Source of the DNA: Pseudomonas sp. DTU12.3
Lineage (GTDB): Bacteria > Pseudomonadota > Gammaproteobacteria > Pseudomonadales > Pseudomonadaceae
Direction: 5' to 3'
NCBI RefSeq assembly: GCF_004124275.1
Contig: NZ_CP027218.1
Span: 4,405,501-4,469,500 of the forward strand
DNA: 64,000 bases
Below are positions 1 to 7,082 of the stretch, one piece after another. The first letter of the stretch is position 1; every line of letters begins with the position of its first letter. The translations under genes and the position numbers were made by a program. The notes beneath the pieces are model-generated. The model was not told the DNA's origin. It ran no database searches and saw only the letters and a list, made by a program, of their open reading frames with translations.

Positions 1-361
1 CGCTGATGATCCGGGCGTACAGTCGGTAACGCGCATCTACAACTACTACAAGGCCAATGACTACAAGACCGTGGTCATGGGCGCGAGCTTCCGCAACCTG
101 AATCAGATCGAGCAGTTGGCCGGCTGCGACCGCCTGACCATCAGCCCGGACCTGATCGACAAGCTGGCAGCCGACACGGGCAAGCTGGAGCGCAAATTGG
201 CTCCGGGCCACGCCGGAGAAGCGCGTCTGAACCTCAACGAAGCGCAATTCCGCTGGTTGTCCAACGAAGACGCGATGGCTACCGAGAAACTGGCTGAGGG
301 TATTCGTCAGTTTGCCCGCGACCAGGAGAAGCTTGAGGCGTTGTTGCAGGCCAAGCTGTGA
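1..361 (+). CDS. tal: Transaldolase, C-terminal part (start lies before the window)
   Basis: Transaldolase moves a dihydroxyacetone unit between sedoheptulose-7-phosphate and glyceraldehyde-3-phosphate in the non-oxidative pentose phosphate pathway, in the cytoplasm. Only the last 119 codons are present, in frame from base 2. They read DDPGVQSVTRIYNYYK at the left edge and carry the conserved TVVMGASFRN segment and the ISPDLIDKL segment of the TalB-type barrel. The schiff-base lysine lies upstream, outside the window. A strong terminator follows 20 bases after the stop. Its position next to rssC/rssB matches the P. aeruginosa order as I remember it, which supports the call. Confidence 0.93.
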   Translation, partial: ADDPGVQSVTRIYNYYKANDYKTVVMGASFRNLNQIEQLAGCDRLTISPDLIDKLAADTGKLERKLAPGHAGEARLNLNEAQFRWLSNEDAMATEKLAEGIRQFARDQEKLEALLQAKL

Positions 362-381
362 TCTGAGTTAGCGAAATGCAA

Positions 382-414
382 AAAGGGCGAACCTTCACGG
401 GTTCGCCCTTTTTT
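382..414 (+). terminator. Intrinsic terminator after tal
   Basis: A 12-bp perfect stem (AAAGGGCGAACC with GGTTCGCCCTTT) and a 6-base loop is followed by a T run. It lies just after the transaldolase stop codon. Confidence 0.9.
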
Positions 415-448
415 GTGGCTGCGGGAAAATTCGTGGTGATCTTGCGGC

Positions 449-533
449 CGCTTTCGCGAGCAGGCTCGCTCCCACAGGGGGATTTGTGATCGACGCCACG
501 TCAGTGTGGGAGCGAGCCTGCTCGCGAAGAGGC
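449..533. repeat. REPIN, class A (REP pair in inverted orientation)
   Basis: Two copies of the palindromic core GAGCGAGCCTGCTCGCGA face each other at 453-475 and 505-528, with about 30 bases between them. It sits between the convergent tal and rssC genes. The same family recurs near 8.5, 17.3, 48.7, 55.9 and 62.9 kb. REPINs are non-autonomous elements spread by a RAYT transposase, and no RAYT gene is in this window. Confidence 0.9.
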
Positions 534-551
534 CCGTCCGGTCGGCATCAC

Positions 552-1034
552 TTAATGCCGCTCGAGGGCATTCACCAGATCATGGAACGCTTCACGATTG
601 GAATCGTTCAGCCCCATGAGGATCTTGTGCGCTTCGAGCACCTTGATCCGCACCACTTCTTCCGACTGGTCCTGATCCGGCAGGTCGTCCAGGCACTCGG
701 GGCATGGCACCGGGTGATTGACGATGTTGAACACCTGCTCGAAGCCCATCGATTGCAGCAGACGGGTGATGTCATCGTGGGTGGTGACGACGGTCGGCAA
801 CAAGCCGACCTTCTGCCGCGACAGGATCGACAGTTTGGCCAACAGGCCCAACGTCGTGCTGTCGATGCTGCGGGTTTCGGTCAAATCGATCACGATCGCG
901 TTGAAATTCAACGCGGTGAAGATTTTCTCAATAGTCGCATCCAACGCCGAACACAGGGTCAGGCGAACTTCACCGACGAACTTCAGGACGAAGGTGCCGT
1001 CCTGCTCGGCGAACTGGATTCTACCGGTACTCAT
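552..1034 (-). CDS. rssC: STAS-domain anti-anti-sigma factor, RssC-like
   Basis: A 160-residue protein with an N-terminal STAS domain (about residues 5-110). The core IDLTETRSIDSTTLGLL contains the serine (in RSIDST) that is phosphorylated in SpoIIAA-type antagonists. The C-terminal 50 residues are acidic and contain a CPEC pair. Its ATG overlaps the TAA of rssB (TAATG), so the two are translationally coupled. Family knowledge: the partner phosphatase removes phosphate from the STAS serine, which frees or traps a sigma or anti-sigma factor. The context matches P. aeruginosa PA2797/PA2798. Which sigma factor it controls here cannot be read from the sequence. Confidence 0.85.
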   Translation of the reverse strand: MSTGRIQFAEQDGTFVLKFVGEVRLTLCSALDATIEKIFTALNFNAIVIDLTETRSIDSTTLGLLAKLSILSRQKVGLLPTVVTTHDDITRLLQSMGFEQVFNIVNHPVPCPECLDDLPDQDQSEEVVRIKVLEAHKILMGLNDSNREAFHDLVNALERH

Positions 1035-2215
1035 TAAAGATTCCTGCTCAACACCAACAGGGCGATATCATCCGGCATCTCCCCTAGCGTGGCCAATCCA
1101 AACACTTGCCGCAGACCATCCAGGCTGCCGCCCGCCGACTTCACCCGTTGAGGCAAAGCGGCTTCTTTTTCTTTGAGCGTAGGTTCTGGCAAAAGATCCA
1201 GAATGCCATCCGACATCAGCGTCAGACTGAACGTCGGCGGCAGCTCAAGCACGTGATCTTCGTAGGTGGCTTCATTGAAGAGGCCAACCGGCAGACCGCG
1301 TCCTTCGAGATAACGAACACTGTCAGGCGTGTACAACACTGGCAACGGCAGATGGCCGCCGATGCTATAGGTCAACAAACCGGTCTCCTCGTCGATGACT
1401 CCACCGACCATTGTGACGTGTTTACCCAGCTTACAACTGATCAGCCCCCGGTTGATATGACCAAGGACTTCCGAAGGCTTGAATTCCGGCAAAGTGCCGT
1501 TGCGCTTGGATTCGAACAGCAAGCGCGTGGTCATGAACTTCAGCAGCACGGTGACAAAGGCTGAAGAGGCGCCATGACCGGATACATCCGCCAGGTAGAA
1601 CGCGACCCGGCGCTCGTCGACACGGAAATAGTCGACAAAATCACCCGACAGGTACAACGACGGGATGATCTGGTGCGCAAACTTGAACTCGTCGATGCTC
1701 CACGGGCTTTCCGGCAGCATGTTCATCTGCACCTGGCGACCGGCGTTCTGGTCTTCCTGGAGCAGGTTCAGGCTCGCCTCAAGCTCGCGGTTGGCCTTTT
1801 CCAGCTTCTCGCGGTAGCGCTGGTTTTCCAGCAGCAGGCGCGCACGATCCAGGGCCCGGCGCACGGAGTGCTCGAGCACGGCCAGATCTTCGAGAGGCTT
1901 GATCAGGTAGTCCGCCGCGCCCAGGCGCAGGGCCTCGACCGCGTCGTTCATTACGCCGGCACCCGAAACCACGATCACCGGCGTTTGCGGCGACAGCTCG
2001 GTGACCTGACGGATGAGTTCGAGACCGCCCATCTGCGGCATGCGCAGATCGCAGATGACCAAGTCGGGCTTGTCTTGCTCGAATACCTGAAGACCCTGTT
2101 GGCCGTTGCTGGCCTGCAGGACACTGAAACCACTGTCTTCCAAATAGGCCGCGAGACTCGCGCGCACTACTTCGTCATCATCGATTATCAGCAGCGTGGC
2201 ACTGGTTTTTGGCAT
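1034..2215 (-). CDS. rssB: Response regulator with PP2C-type phosphatase output, RssB-like
   Basis: A 393-residue cytoplasmic protein. Residues 6-120 form a receiver domain with acidic pocket D12-D14, phospho-acceptor D56 (CDLRMP), S84 and K106. A coiled linker around 125-160 follows. Residues 170-390 form a PPM/SpoIIE-type serine phosphatase with metal-binding motifs SGDFVDYF, DVSGHGASSAF and LMSDGILDLL. It is the first gene of the rssB-rssC pair and is followed by rssC with a one-base overlap. The family role is to control sigma factor availability by dephosphorylating the STAS partner. E. coli RssB, which delivers RpoS to ClpXP, shares the receiver but lacks an active phosphatase, so the same mechanism should not be assumed. 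Confidence 0.88.
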   Translation of the reverse strand: MPKTSATLLIIDDDEVVRASLAAYLEDSGFSVLQASNGQQGLQVFEQDKPDLVICDLRMPQMGGLELIRQVTELSPQTPVIVVSGAGVMNDAVEALRLGAADYLIKPLEDLAVLEHSVRRALDRARLLLENQRYREKLEKANRELEASLNLLQEDQNAGRQVQMNMLPESPWSIDEFKFAHQIIPSLYLSGDFVDYFRVDERRVAFYLADVSGHGASSAFVTVLLKFMTTRLLFESKRNGTLPEFKPSEVLGHINRGLISCKLGKHVTMVGGVIDEETGLLTYSIGGHLPLPVLYTPDSVRYLEGRGLPVGLFNEATYEDHVLELPPTFSLTLMSDGILDLLPEPTLKEKEAALPQRVKSAGGSLDGLRQVFGLATLGEMPDDIALLVLSRNL

Positions 2216-2491
2216 GTGGGCAAACGGCGCCAGAATTAGGTTGGCGTAGTTGGCTGGGCATTTTGGCCCTGCGCAGACTACTGGATTCGCTTTCTAGCCA
2301 CTCTGTTGCACCGCTTTCGAGCGTTCGCCCTGCACACGGTTACACCAGAGGTGCCCTTCTAAGGCGCAGACGGTACTCCCATCCGCAGAGCGTTTCAAGC
2401 ATGCGCCGATGGTCGCTTGACGACTTTACTTGTCAAATCACCGAGAGTTATAAGAACAGCTCAAACCGTAACCCAATGGAAGGACGGAACC

Positions 2492-2791
2492 ATGAGTCAA
2501 ACCGGTCGGGACTACAGCGAAAAGCGCGATTTCATCCGCATGCGGGTCGATGCCGATGTCGTGTTGATTCATGCAGGCGATCAGGTTTCAGCGACCTGCA
2601 TCGATCTGTCCAGCAGCGGCATGCAGGTCGAAGCACCGCGCCAGTTCAAGGTTGGCGACCGTTTGCGGGTGTGCATCGACTCCGATCACGCGGCGCTCAG
2701 CGGCCTCGAAGCGGAGACCGAAGTGGTCTGGGTCAAGGCGCAGGATGGCGACAGCCAGAGGCTCGGGCTGAGCATTCTTGCGATGAAATAG
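2492..2791 (+). CDS. Single-domain PilZ protein, putative c-di-GMP receptor
   Basis: A 99-residue stand-alone PilZ domain. It has the RxxxR motif at R12-R16 (KRDFIRMR) and the D/NxSxxG motif at D38-G43 (DLSSSG), the two signatures that bind cyclic di-GMP. The start at 2492 is chosen because GGAAGG lies 6-10 bases upstream and because the conserved domain begins at residue 11. It stands alone on the plus strand between rssB and mlaA and ends in a terminator. Its order (rssB, PilZ, mlaA) resembles PA2798-PA2800. The target pathway is not evident from the sequence. Confidence 0.85.
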   Translation: MSQTGRDYSEKRDFIRMRVDADVVLIHAGDQVSATCIDLSSSGMQVEAPRQFKVGDRLRVCIDSDHAALSGLEAETEVVWVKAQDGDSQRLGLSILAMK

Positions 2792-2798
2792 CTGCACA

Positions 2799-2833
2799 CA
2801 AAAAAGGCGACCCTGAGGTCGCCTTTGTTTTTA
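2799..2833. terminator. Bidirectional terminator between the PilZ gene and mlaA
   Basis: The stem AAAGGCGACC / GGTCGCCTTT is preceded by A-rich and followed by T-rich DNA. It can therefore end transcription from both convergent genes. Confidence 0.85.
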
Positions 2834-2843
2834 CCGGTCGAGA

Positions 2844-3533
2844 TTAAAAATCGTCTTCGACCTGGCCATCCTTCACCTTGAACTCGCGGTTCTGCAGGTA
2901 AGCGTTGCGGATGAAGGTGTATTTGTCGCCGCTGATCAGCTTCTCGCTCGACAGCAGGCTGGCGCGGGTGTCGACGATGTTCAGGCCGAAGATCGAGTTA
3001 CGCACTGGCACATCGTTGATGTAGTGGTACATGCCGGTGTAGCTGTCGACGTATTTCGACGGTGCATCACGCAGGGTGCTTGGGCCGAGCAATGGCAGCA
3101 TCACGTACGGACCGCTGCCGACACCCCAGTAGCCGAGGGTCTGGCCGAAGTCTTCGTCGCTACGGTTCAGGCCCATTTTGGTGCCGACGTCGAAGAAACC
3201 GAGCAGACCGAAAGTGGTGTTGAAGATCAGGCGTGCCGTGTCGACGCCAGCGGCGGCCGGTTTGCCCTGCAGAACGTTGTTCGCCAGGTTGGTGACATCA
3301 CCGACGTTGCGGAACATGTTGTGGATGCCGTCTTCGACAAACTGCGGCGTGACAAACTCATAACCCTGCGCCAGAGGCTTCAGCGCGTAGGTATCAACGA
3401 AGTCGTTGAACTGGAAGATCGGGCGGTTGACGCTTTCCCAAGGGTCTTCTTCCGTTGCGGCCTGAGTGGCGAACGGAGCCAGCAACAGGCCGGCATAGAC
3501 ACAAAGCTGAGCGAGCGGATGGCTCCAGCGCAT
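2844..3533 (-). CDS. mlaA: MlaA (VacJ) outer-membrane lipid asymmetry protein
   Basis: MlaA extracts misplaced phospholipids from the outer leaflet of the outer membrane and hands them to MlaC for return inward. The start at 3533 is chosen because AAGGAG lies 8 bases upstream and because it exposes a clean signal peptide (residues 1-26, ending ATQAA). A TTG-initiated upstream extension would bury that peptide. The mature part begins EEDPWESVNRPIFQFND, the hallmark of the VacJ family, and total length is 229 residues. Oddity: there is no lipobox, and the only early cysteine, C11, is inside the hydrophobic core. The protein is therefore predicted not to be a lipoprotein, unlike E. coli MlaA. 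Confidence 0.92.
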   Translation of the reverse strand: MRWSHPLAQLCVYAGLLLAPFATQAATEEDPWESVNRPIFQFNDFVDTYALKPLAQGYEFVTPQFVEDGIHNMFRNVGDVTNLANNVLQGKPAAAGVDTARLIFNTTFGLLGFFDVGTKMGLNRSDEDFGQTLGYWGVGSGPYVMLPLLGPSTLRDAPSKYVDSYTGMYHYINDVPVRNSIFGLNIVDTRASLLSSEKLISGDKYTFIRNAYLQNREFKVKDGQVEDDF

Positions 3534-3730
3534 AGAAAAACTCCTTGGATTTGTACTGTCGCGGGCAACTTGGCTCACGCATTAAGGCCGCTAGTATAAG
3601 CGCAAAAGCCCATTTGGGCAGTCCGGGAATGCACTGACTTGTAGGACATTTCCTGCACGCCCTTTCACGCGGCTGTCATCCAACTGTCACCGACAAACCC
3701 TAGCCTTGTGGCTATTTCAGGGACGTTGCC

Positions 3731-4351
3731 ATGTCACATGCCGAAACCTTGCCTATCGCTGCGCCCAGTCTGACCGCCGTGCTGTTCGGACTCAGCGGTT
3801 GCCTGGTGGATTTCGGCGCCCGCGCCCGGCAACAGACTCCCGCCGCGTCCGCACACGCCGATGCCACACCGGGTGCGCTCGAAAGCTTGCACAGCTTGCA
3901 GCGCCAGCAGATTCCCTGTGCCTGGCTCGATGACTTGCCCCCTGCCCTCGCACAACCGCTGTCGGCTGCGCTGCCGGCCTGGATCAAATCACCGCAACAT
4001 TCGGCAACAATCAATCCATGGCCGGCGCCCAACGCCTGCTGGCAAGCCTTGATGGATCTCAACGTTAGCAGTCTCGATGGCTGCGTCTTGGTCAGCGGCG
4101 AACCGCGCCTGCTGCAATCGGGCCTGAATGCCGGGCTGTGGACCATTGGCCTGGCGTCGTGCGGTTCGCTGTGCGGCCTGGCGCCAAACGAATGGCAGGC
4201 CCTGAGCCAGAAAGAACGCGAACAACTGCGCGGCAAGGCCACGATGCAGCTGTTCGGGCTCGGCGTACATTCGGTGATCGATCATCTGGGCGAGCTCGAC
4301 AACTGCCTCGCCGACATCCGCCTGCGCCGCCTCAAAGGCGAAAAGCCCTGA
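3731..4351 (+). CDS. HAD-like protein related to phosphonoacetaldehyde hydrolase, probably catalytically dead
   Basis: 206 residues. The N-terminus VLFGLSGCLVDFGARA lines up with HAD motif I of phosphonatase-like enzymes (hhhDxxGTxVDFG). However, the nucleophile aspartate is G20, the second position is S22 and the threonine is C24. The C-terminus (LGVHSVIDHLGELDNCLADI) resembles the PhnX tail. The length is below the usual 260-270 residues, and the cap region looks shortened. I infer a pseudoenzyme with a retained fold. A homologue in this position (PA2803-like) suggests it is conserved in Pseudomonas rather than freshly decayed. Function unknown. The stand-alone gene starts with ATG preceded by AGGGA. 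Confidence 0.65.
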   Translation: MSHAETLPIAAPSLTAVLFGLSGCLVDFGARARQQTPAASAHADATPGALESLHSLQRQQIPCAWLDDLPPALAQPLSAALPAWIKSPQHSATINPWPAPNACWQALMDLNVSSLDGCVLVSGEPRLLQSGLNAGLWTIGLASCGSLCGLAPNEWQALSQKEREQLRGKATMQLFGLGVHSVIDHLGELDNCLADIRLRRLKGEKP

Positions 4352-4459
4352 TCGGGATCATGCACACCTGACGAGAGTGGATTAATCTAAAGGTCAGCCA
4401 TAGACCTTTGGCGCGCGGCTGCGGTCAATGCCAGTGCCTCTCGATAAAAGGAAAACACC

Positions 4460-4723
4460 ATGCCCGCCCAAGAACTGCAAAAACAGCTCGAAACCCTGCG
4501 CGAGCAGCTGGAGCAGAATCCGCCGCTGTCGGAAGCTGAACGGGAAGATTTGCACGCGCTGATGGCGCAGATCGAATCGGAAATTCAACTGGAGAATGCT
4601 ACTCAGGACGCTAGCATTGCCGACGGCGTGAACCTTGCGGTCGAACGGTTTGAAGTCGAACACCCGGCCATTGCCGGCACCCTGCGCAACATCGTCAATG
4701 CGCTGGGCAGCATGGGGATCTGA
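4460..4723 (+). CDS. DUF4404 family protein
   Basis: An 87-residue acidic protein, mostly predicted helix. Residues 1-55 have a heptad-like pattern (LQKQLETLREQLEQNP and later LMAQIESEIQLE), which suggests a short coiled coil. The C-terminal part (VERFEVEHPAIAGTLRNIVN) is the conserved DUF4404 segment. AAGGA lies 9 bases before the ATG. It sits between the HAD-like gene and queF, as in other pseudomonads. There is no signal peptide or membrane segment. Function unknown. Confidence 0.8.
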   Translation: MPAQELQKQLETLREQLEQNPPLSEAEREDLHALMAQIESEIQLENATQDASIADGVNLAVERFEVEHPAIAGTLRNIVNALGSMGI

Positions 4724-4734
4724 TTCCCCAAACT

Positions 4735-4806
4735 CAAAAGATCGCAGCCTGCGGCAGCTCCTACATTGATCAACTGTAGGAGCTGCCGCAGGCTGCGATC
4801 TTTTGA
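4735..4806. repeat. REPIN, class B
   Basis: Two inverted copies of a unit with core GAGCTGCCGCAGGCTGCGAT, ending in CTTTTGATC, are separated by only 8-12 bases. It lies between convergent DUF4404 and queF. This family is distinct in sequence from class A and recurs six more times between 39 and 53.4 kb. Confidence 0.9.
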
Positions 4807-4808
4807 TC

Positions 4809-5639
4809 TTACTGACGTACCAACCGATGGTTCGGCAGTTGTACGCTTTCGGTGCTGCGGTACGGGTTGATGTCCAGACCACCGCGACGCACGTAACGTG
4901 CAAACACGGTCAGCTTTTCCGGTTTCAGCAACCGCTGCAGGTCGAGGAAAATCCGCTCCACACACTGCTCATGGAAATCCGAGTGCTGGCGGAAGCTGAC
5001 GATGTATTCGAGCAAGCTCGCATGATCCAGCGCCGATCCGCGATATTCCACCACGACACTGCCCCAGTCCGGCTGACTGGTCACCGGGCAGTTGGATTTG
5101 AGCAAATGGCTGTGCACGCTCTCTTCAACGATCCGTGAGTCATCGCAACGCAGCAGCTCCGGACGCGGATGCTCATAGTTGCTGACGCTGATATCCAGAT
5201 CGTCGATGCACACGCCCGGCAATGCCACGACGCCTTCCGCTTCAACATCCTTCAGACTACGCACGCGCACGCCTACCGGTTTGCCGGCGGCGGCGGACAG
5301 GTCCTTGACCAGCGTCGCTTCCAGCGCGGCGGTGTCGGCAAACGGCGTCTGGTTCAGCGAGTTCAGGTACAGCTTGAACGACTTCGATTCGATGATGTTC
5401 GGCGAATCCGCCGGGATGCTGAACTCAGCGATCGCCACCACCGGTTTGCCGGAAGGCAGCAGCCACGACAGCTCGAAGCAGTTCCAGAAATCCACGCCTT
5501 TATACGGCAGGGTTTCGGCGGTCAGCCCCAGTTCGGCCCACTTCGCGGTGCGCGGAATCGGGAACAGCAGGGACGGCGTGTACGTGGCGATGTATTCGCT
5601 GGATTTGCCCAGCGGCGAGTGTTCGGCTGCGGGATGCAT
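4809..5639 (-). CDS. queF: NADPH-dependent 7-cyano-7-deazaguanine reductase
   Basis: QueF reduces the nitrile preQ0 to the amine preQ1 in queuosine biosynthesis, a four-electron reduction in the cytoplasm. 276 residues, the long bimodular form found in gammaproteobacteria. The nucleophile C184 lies in SNCPVTSQPDWG, with the catalytic aspartate D191 seven residues on. The N-terminal half carries IIESKSFKLYLNSLNQT, the family substrate-binding signature (ESKSxKLYLNS). The ATG is preceded by AGG at a usable distance. It is a single gene flanked by a REPIN and the cupredoxin gene. Confidence 0.96.
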   Translation of the reverse strand: MHPAAEHSPLGKSSEYIATYTPSLLFPIPRTAKWAELGLTAETLPYKGVDFWNCFELSWLLPSGKPVVAIAEFSIPADSPNIIESKSFKLYLNSLNQTPFADTAALEATLVKDLSAAAGKPVGVRVRSLKDVEAEGVVALPGVCIDDLDISVSNYEHPRPELLRCDDSRIVEESVHSHLLKSNCPVTSQPDWGSVVVEYRGSALDHASLLEYIVSFRQHSDFHEQCVERIFLDLQRLLKPEKLTVFARYVRRGGLDINPYRSTESVQLPNHRLVRQ

Positions 5640-5700
5640 GGCGGAAACCTGACTGAAGAATCAGCGGATTCTACCAGCCTTTGCGCGCGCCTTTGAGTGC

Positions 5701-6228
5701 TTACTGACTGACAGTCAATTTGCCGACCATGCCCGCCTGGTAATGCCCGGGAATATTGCAGGCGAATTCCAGGCTCGTGGCTTTGCTGAACGTCCAGGTC
5801 AGCTCGGCGGTCTTGCCCGGTTCGACCAGCACACTGTTCGGGTCATCGTGCTTCATGGTGTGGCCCATCGCGGCGTGATCCATGCCCGCCATGTCGTGGG
5901 ACATTTCCTTCATGCCAGTAGGCGTGAGCATGCCGCTTTGCTGCATCTGCAACATTTCCTGCTGGTGTTGGGCGTGCATTGCCGCGTCACCGAGGTTGAA
6001 TTCGTGCAACAACTGGCCTTTATTCACCAGCACAAAACGCACGGTCTCACCGGCCTTGACCTGAATCGCCTTCGGGTCGAACGACATGTCGTTCAGCACC
6101 ACTTCAACGCTACGCGTGGCTTGGGCGGCGGGAGCCGGCTGGCCGAAGTCGTAGGTGTGCGCGGGGGCTGCCCACACCGGCGAACTCAACGCCAACAAAC
6201 ACAAGGCCAGGGATTTACGCAAAAACAT
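5701..6228 (-). CDS. Periplasmic cupredoxin-like copper protein
   Basis: 175 residues with a signal peptide (about 1-20, ending PVWA). A plastocyanin/azurin fold follows, with a complete type-1 copper site: H75, then C157-x4-H162-x4-M167 (CNIPGHYQAGM). Between them is a methionine- and histidine-rich insert (about 84-125: MHAQHQQEMLQMQ, HDMAGMDHAAMGHTM) typical of Cu(I)-binding periplasmic proteins. GGAG lies 7 bases before the ATG. It is divergent from copRS with a CopR-type box in between, so I infer copper induction and a role in periplasmic copper handling. The homologue next to P. aeruginosa copRS is PA2807. Confidence 0.85.
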   Translation of the reverse strand: MFLRKSLALCLLALSSPVWAAPAHTYDFGQPAPAAQATRSVEVVLNDMSFDPKAIQVKAGETVRFVLVNKGQLLHEFNLGDAAMHAQHQQEMLQMQQSGMLTPTGMKEMSHDMAGMDHAAMGHTMKHDDPNSVLVEPGKTAELTWTFSKATSLEFACNIPGHYQAGMVGKLTVSQ

Positions 6229-6305
6229 GGTCGTACTCCAACAAGATAAGGTTCAGCTTGTGGGAAACTTTAGCCGGCCTGCGCTGGCATCAAGCTGACA
6301 GGCAG

Positions 6306-6321
6306 ATTACAACTTTGTCAG
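6306..6321 (-). promoter_or_regulatory. Candidate CopR/CzcR box
   Basis: On the minus strand the sequence reads CTGACAAAGTTGTAAT. This fits the motif CTGACA-N5-GTAAT that I recall as the reported CopR box of P. aeruginosa. It lies 78 bases before the cupredoxin start and 81 bases before copR, suitable for controlling either side. Confidence 0.6.
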
Positions 6322-6401
6322 GTTGGCGCCTGTCGTCTGCTGTCACGCTATAAAGCTTTCGTTACCAGAACCCGAATCACCCCGGACAACCCGAGTCGCC
6401 C

Positions 6402-7082
6402 ATGAAACTGTTGATCGTCGAAGACCAAGCGAAAACCGGCCAATACCTGCGTCAGGGCCTGACTGAGGCCGGGTTCAACACCGAGCTGGTGGCCGACGGC
6501 AACAGCGGCCAGCAATTGGCCTTGAGCGGTGAGTATGCCTTGTTGATCCTCGATGTGATGTTGCCGGGGCGCAATGGCTGGCAGATTCTGCACGCGGTGC
6601 GCAGTGCCGGGCTGGATACGCCGGTACTTTTTCTGACCGCCAAAGACGCGGTGGAGGACCGGGTTCACGGCCTCGAACTGGGCGCCGACGACTATCTGGT
6701 CAAACCGTTCGCCTTCTCCGAACTGTTGGCGCGGGTACGCAGCCTGTTGCGTCGCGGCAGTGGCACGCCGCAGGAGACCAGTCTGCAACTGGCCGATCTG
6801 CGCCTGGATCTGATCCGTCGCCGGGTCGAACGCAGTGGCCAGCGCATCGACCTGACCGCCAAGGAATTCGCCCTGTTGGAAATGCTCTTGCGTCGCCAGG
6901 GCGAAGTGCTGCCGAAATCGCTGATCGCCTCACAGGTCTGGGACATGAATTTCGACAGCGACACCAATGTCATCGAAGTGGCAATCCGCCGCTTGCGTCT
7001 GAAGATCGACGACGACTTCCCCAACAAACTGATACACACCGTGCGCGGCATGGGCTACGTGCTTGAAGAGCGCGCAGTCTGA
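6402..7082 (+). CDS. copR: Copper-responsive response regulator CopR (CusR/IrlR family)
   Basis: A 226-residue OmpR-family regulator. The receiver domain (1-115) has the acidic residues of IVEDQ, the phospho-acceptor aspartate in LILDVMLPG, a conserved threonine in FLTAKD and lysine in LVKPF. A winged-helix DNA-binding domain (about 130-222) ends in RGMGYVLEE. Its stop overlaps the copS start (TGATG-type junction), so the pair is co-translated. The heavy-metal regulator family includes CopR, CusR, CzcR and IrlR. The neighbouring cupredoxin and the order seen in P. aeruginosa (PA2807, copR, copS) favour copper. Confidence 0.9.
   Translation: MKLLIVEDQAKTGQYLRQGLTEAGFNTELVADGNSGQQLALSGEYALLILDVMLPGRNGWQILHAVRSAGLDTPVLFLTAKDAVEDRVHGLELGADDYLVKPFAFSELLARVRSLLRRGSGTPQETSLQLADLRLDLIRRRVERSGQRIDLTAKEFALLEMLLRRQGEVLPKSLIASQVWDMNFDSDTNVIEVAIRRLRLKIDDDFPNKLIHTVRGMGYVLEERAV

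Noticed and set aside
447..533. REP pairs as CRISPR-like repeats
   Set aside because: Repeats are inverted pairs scattered singly between genes, not direct repeats with regular spacers.
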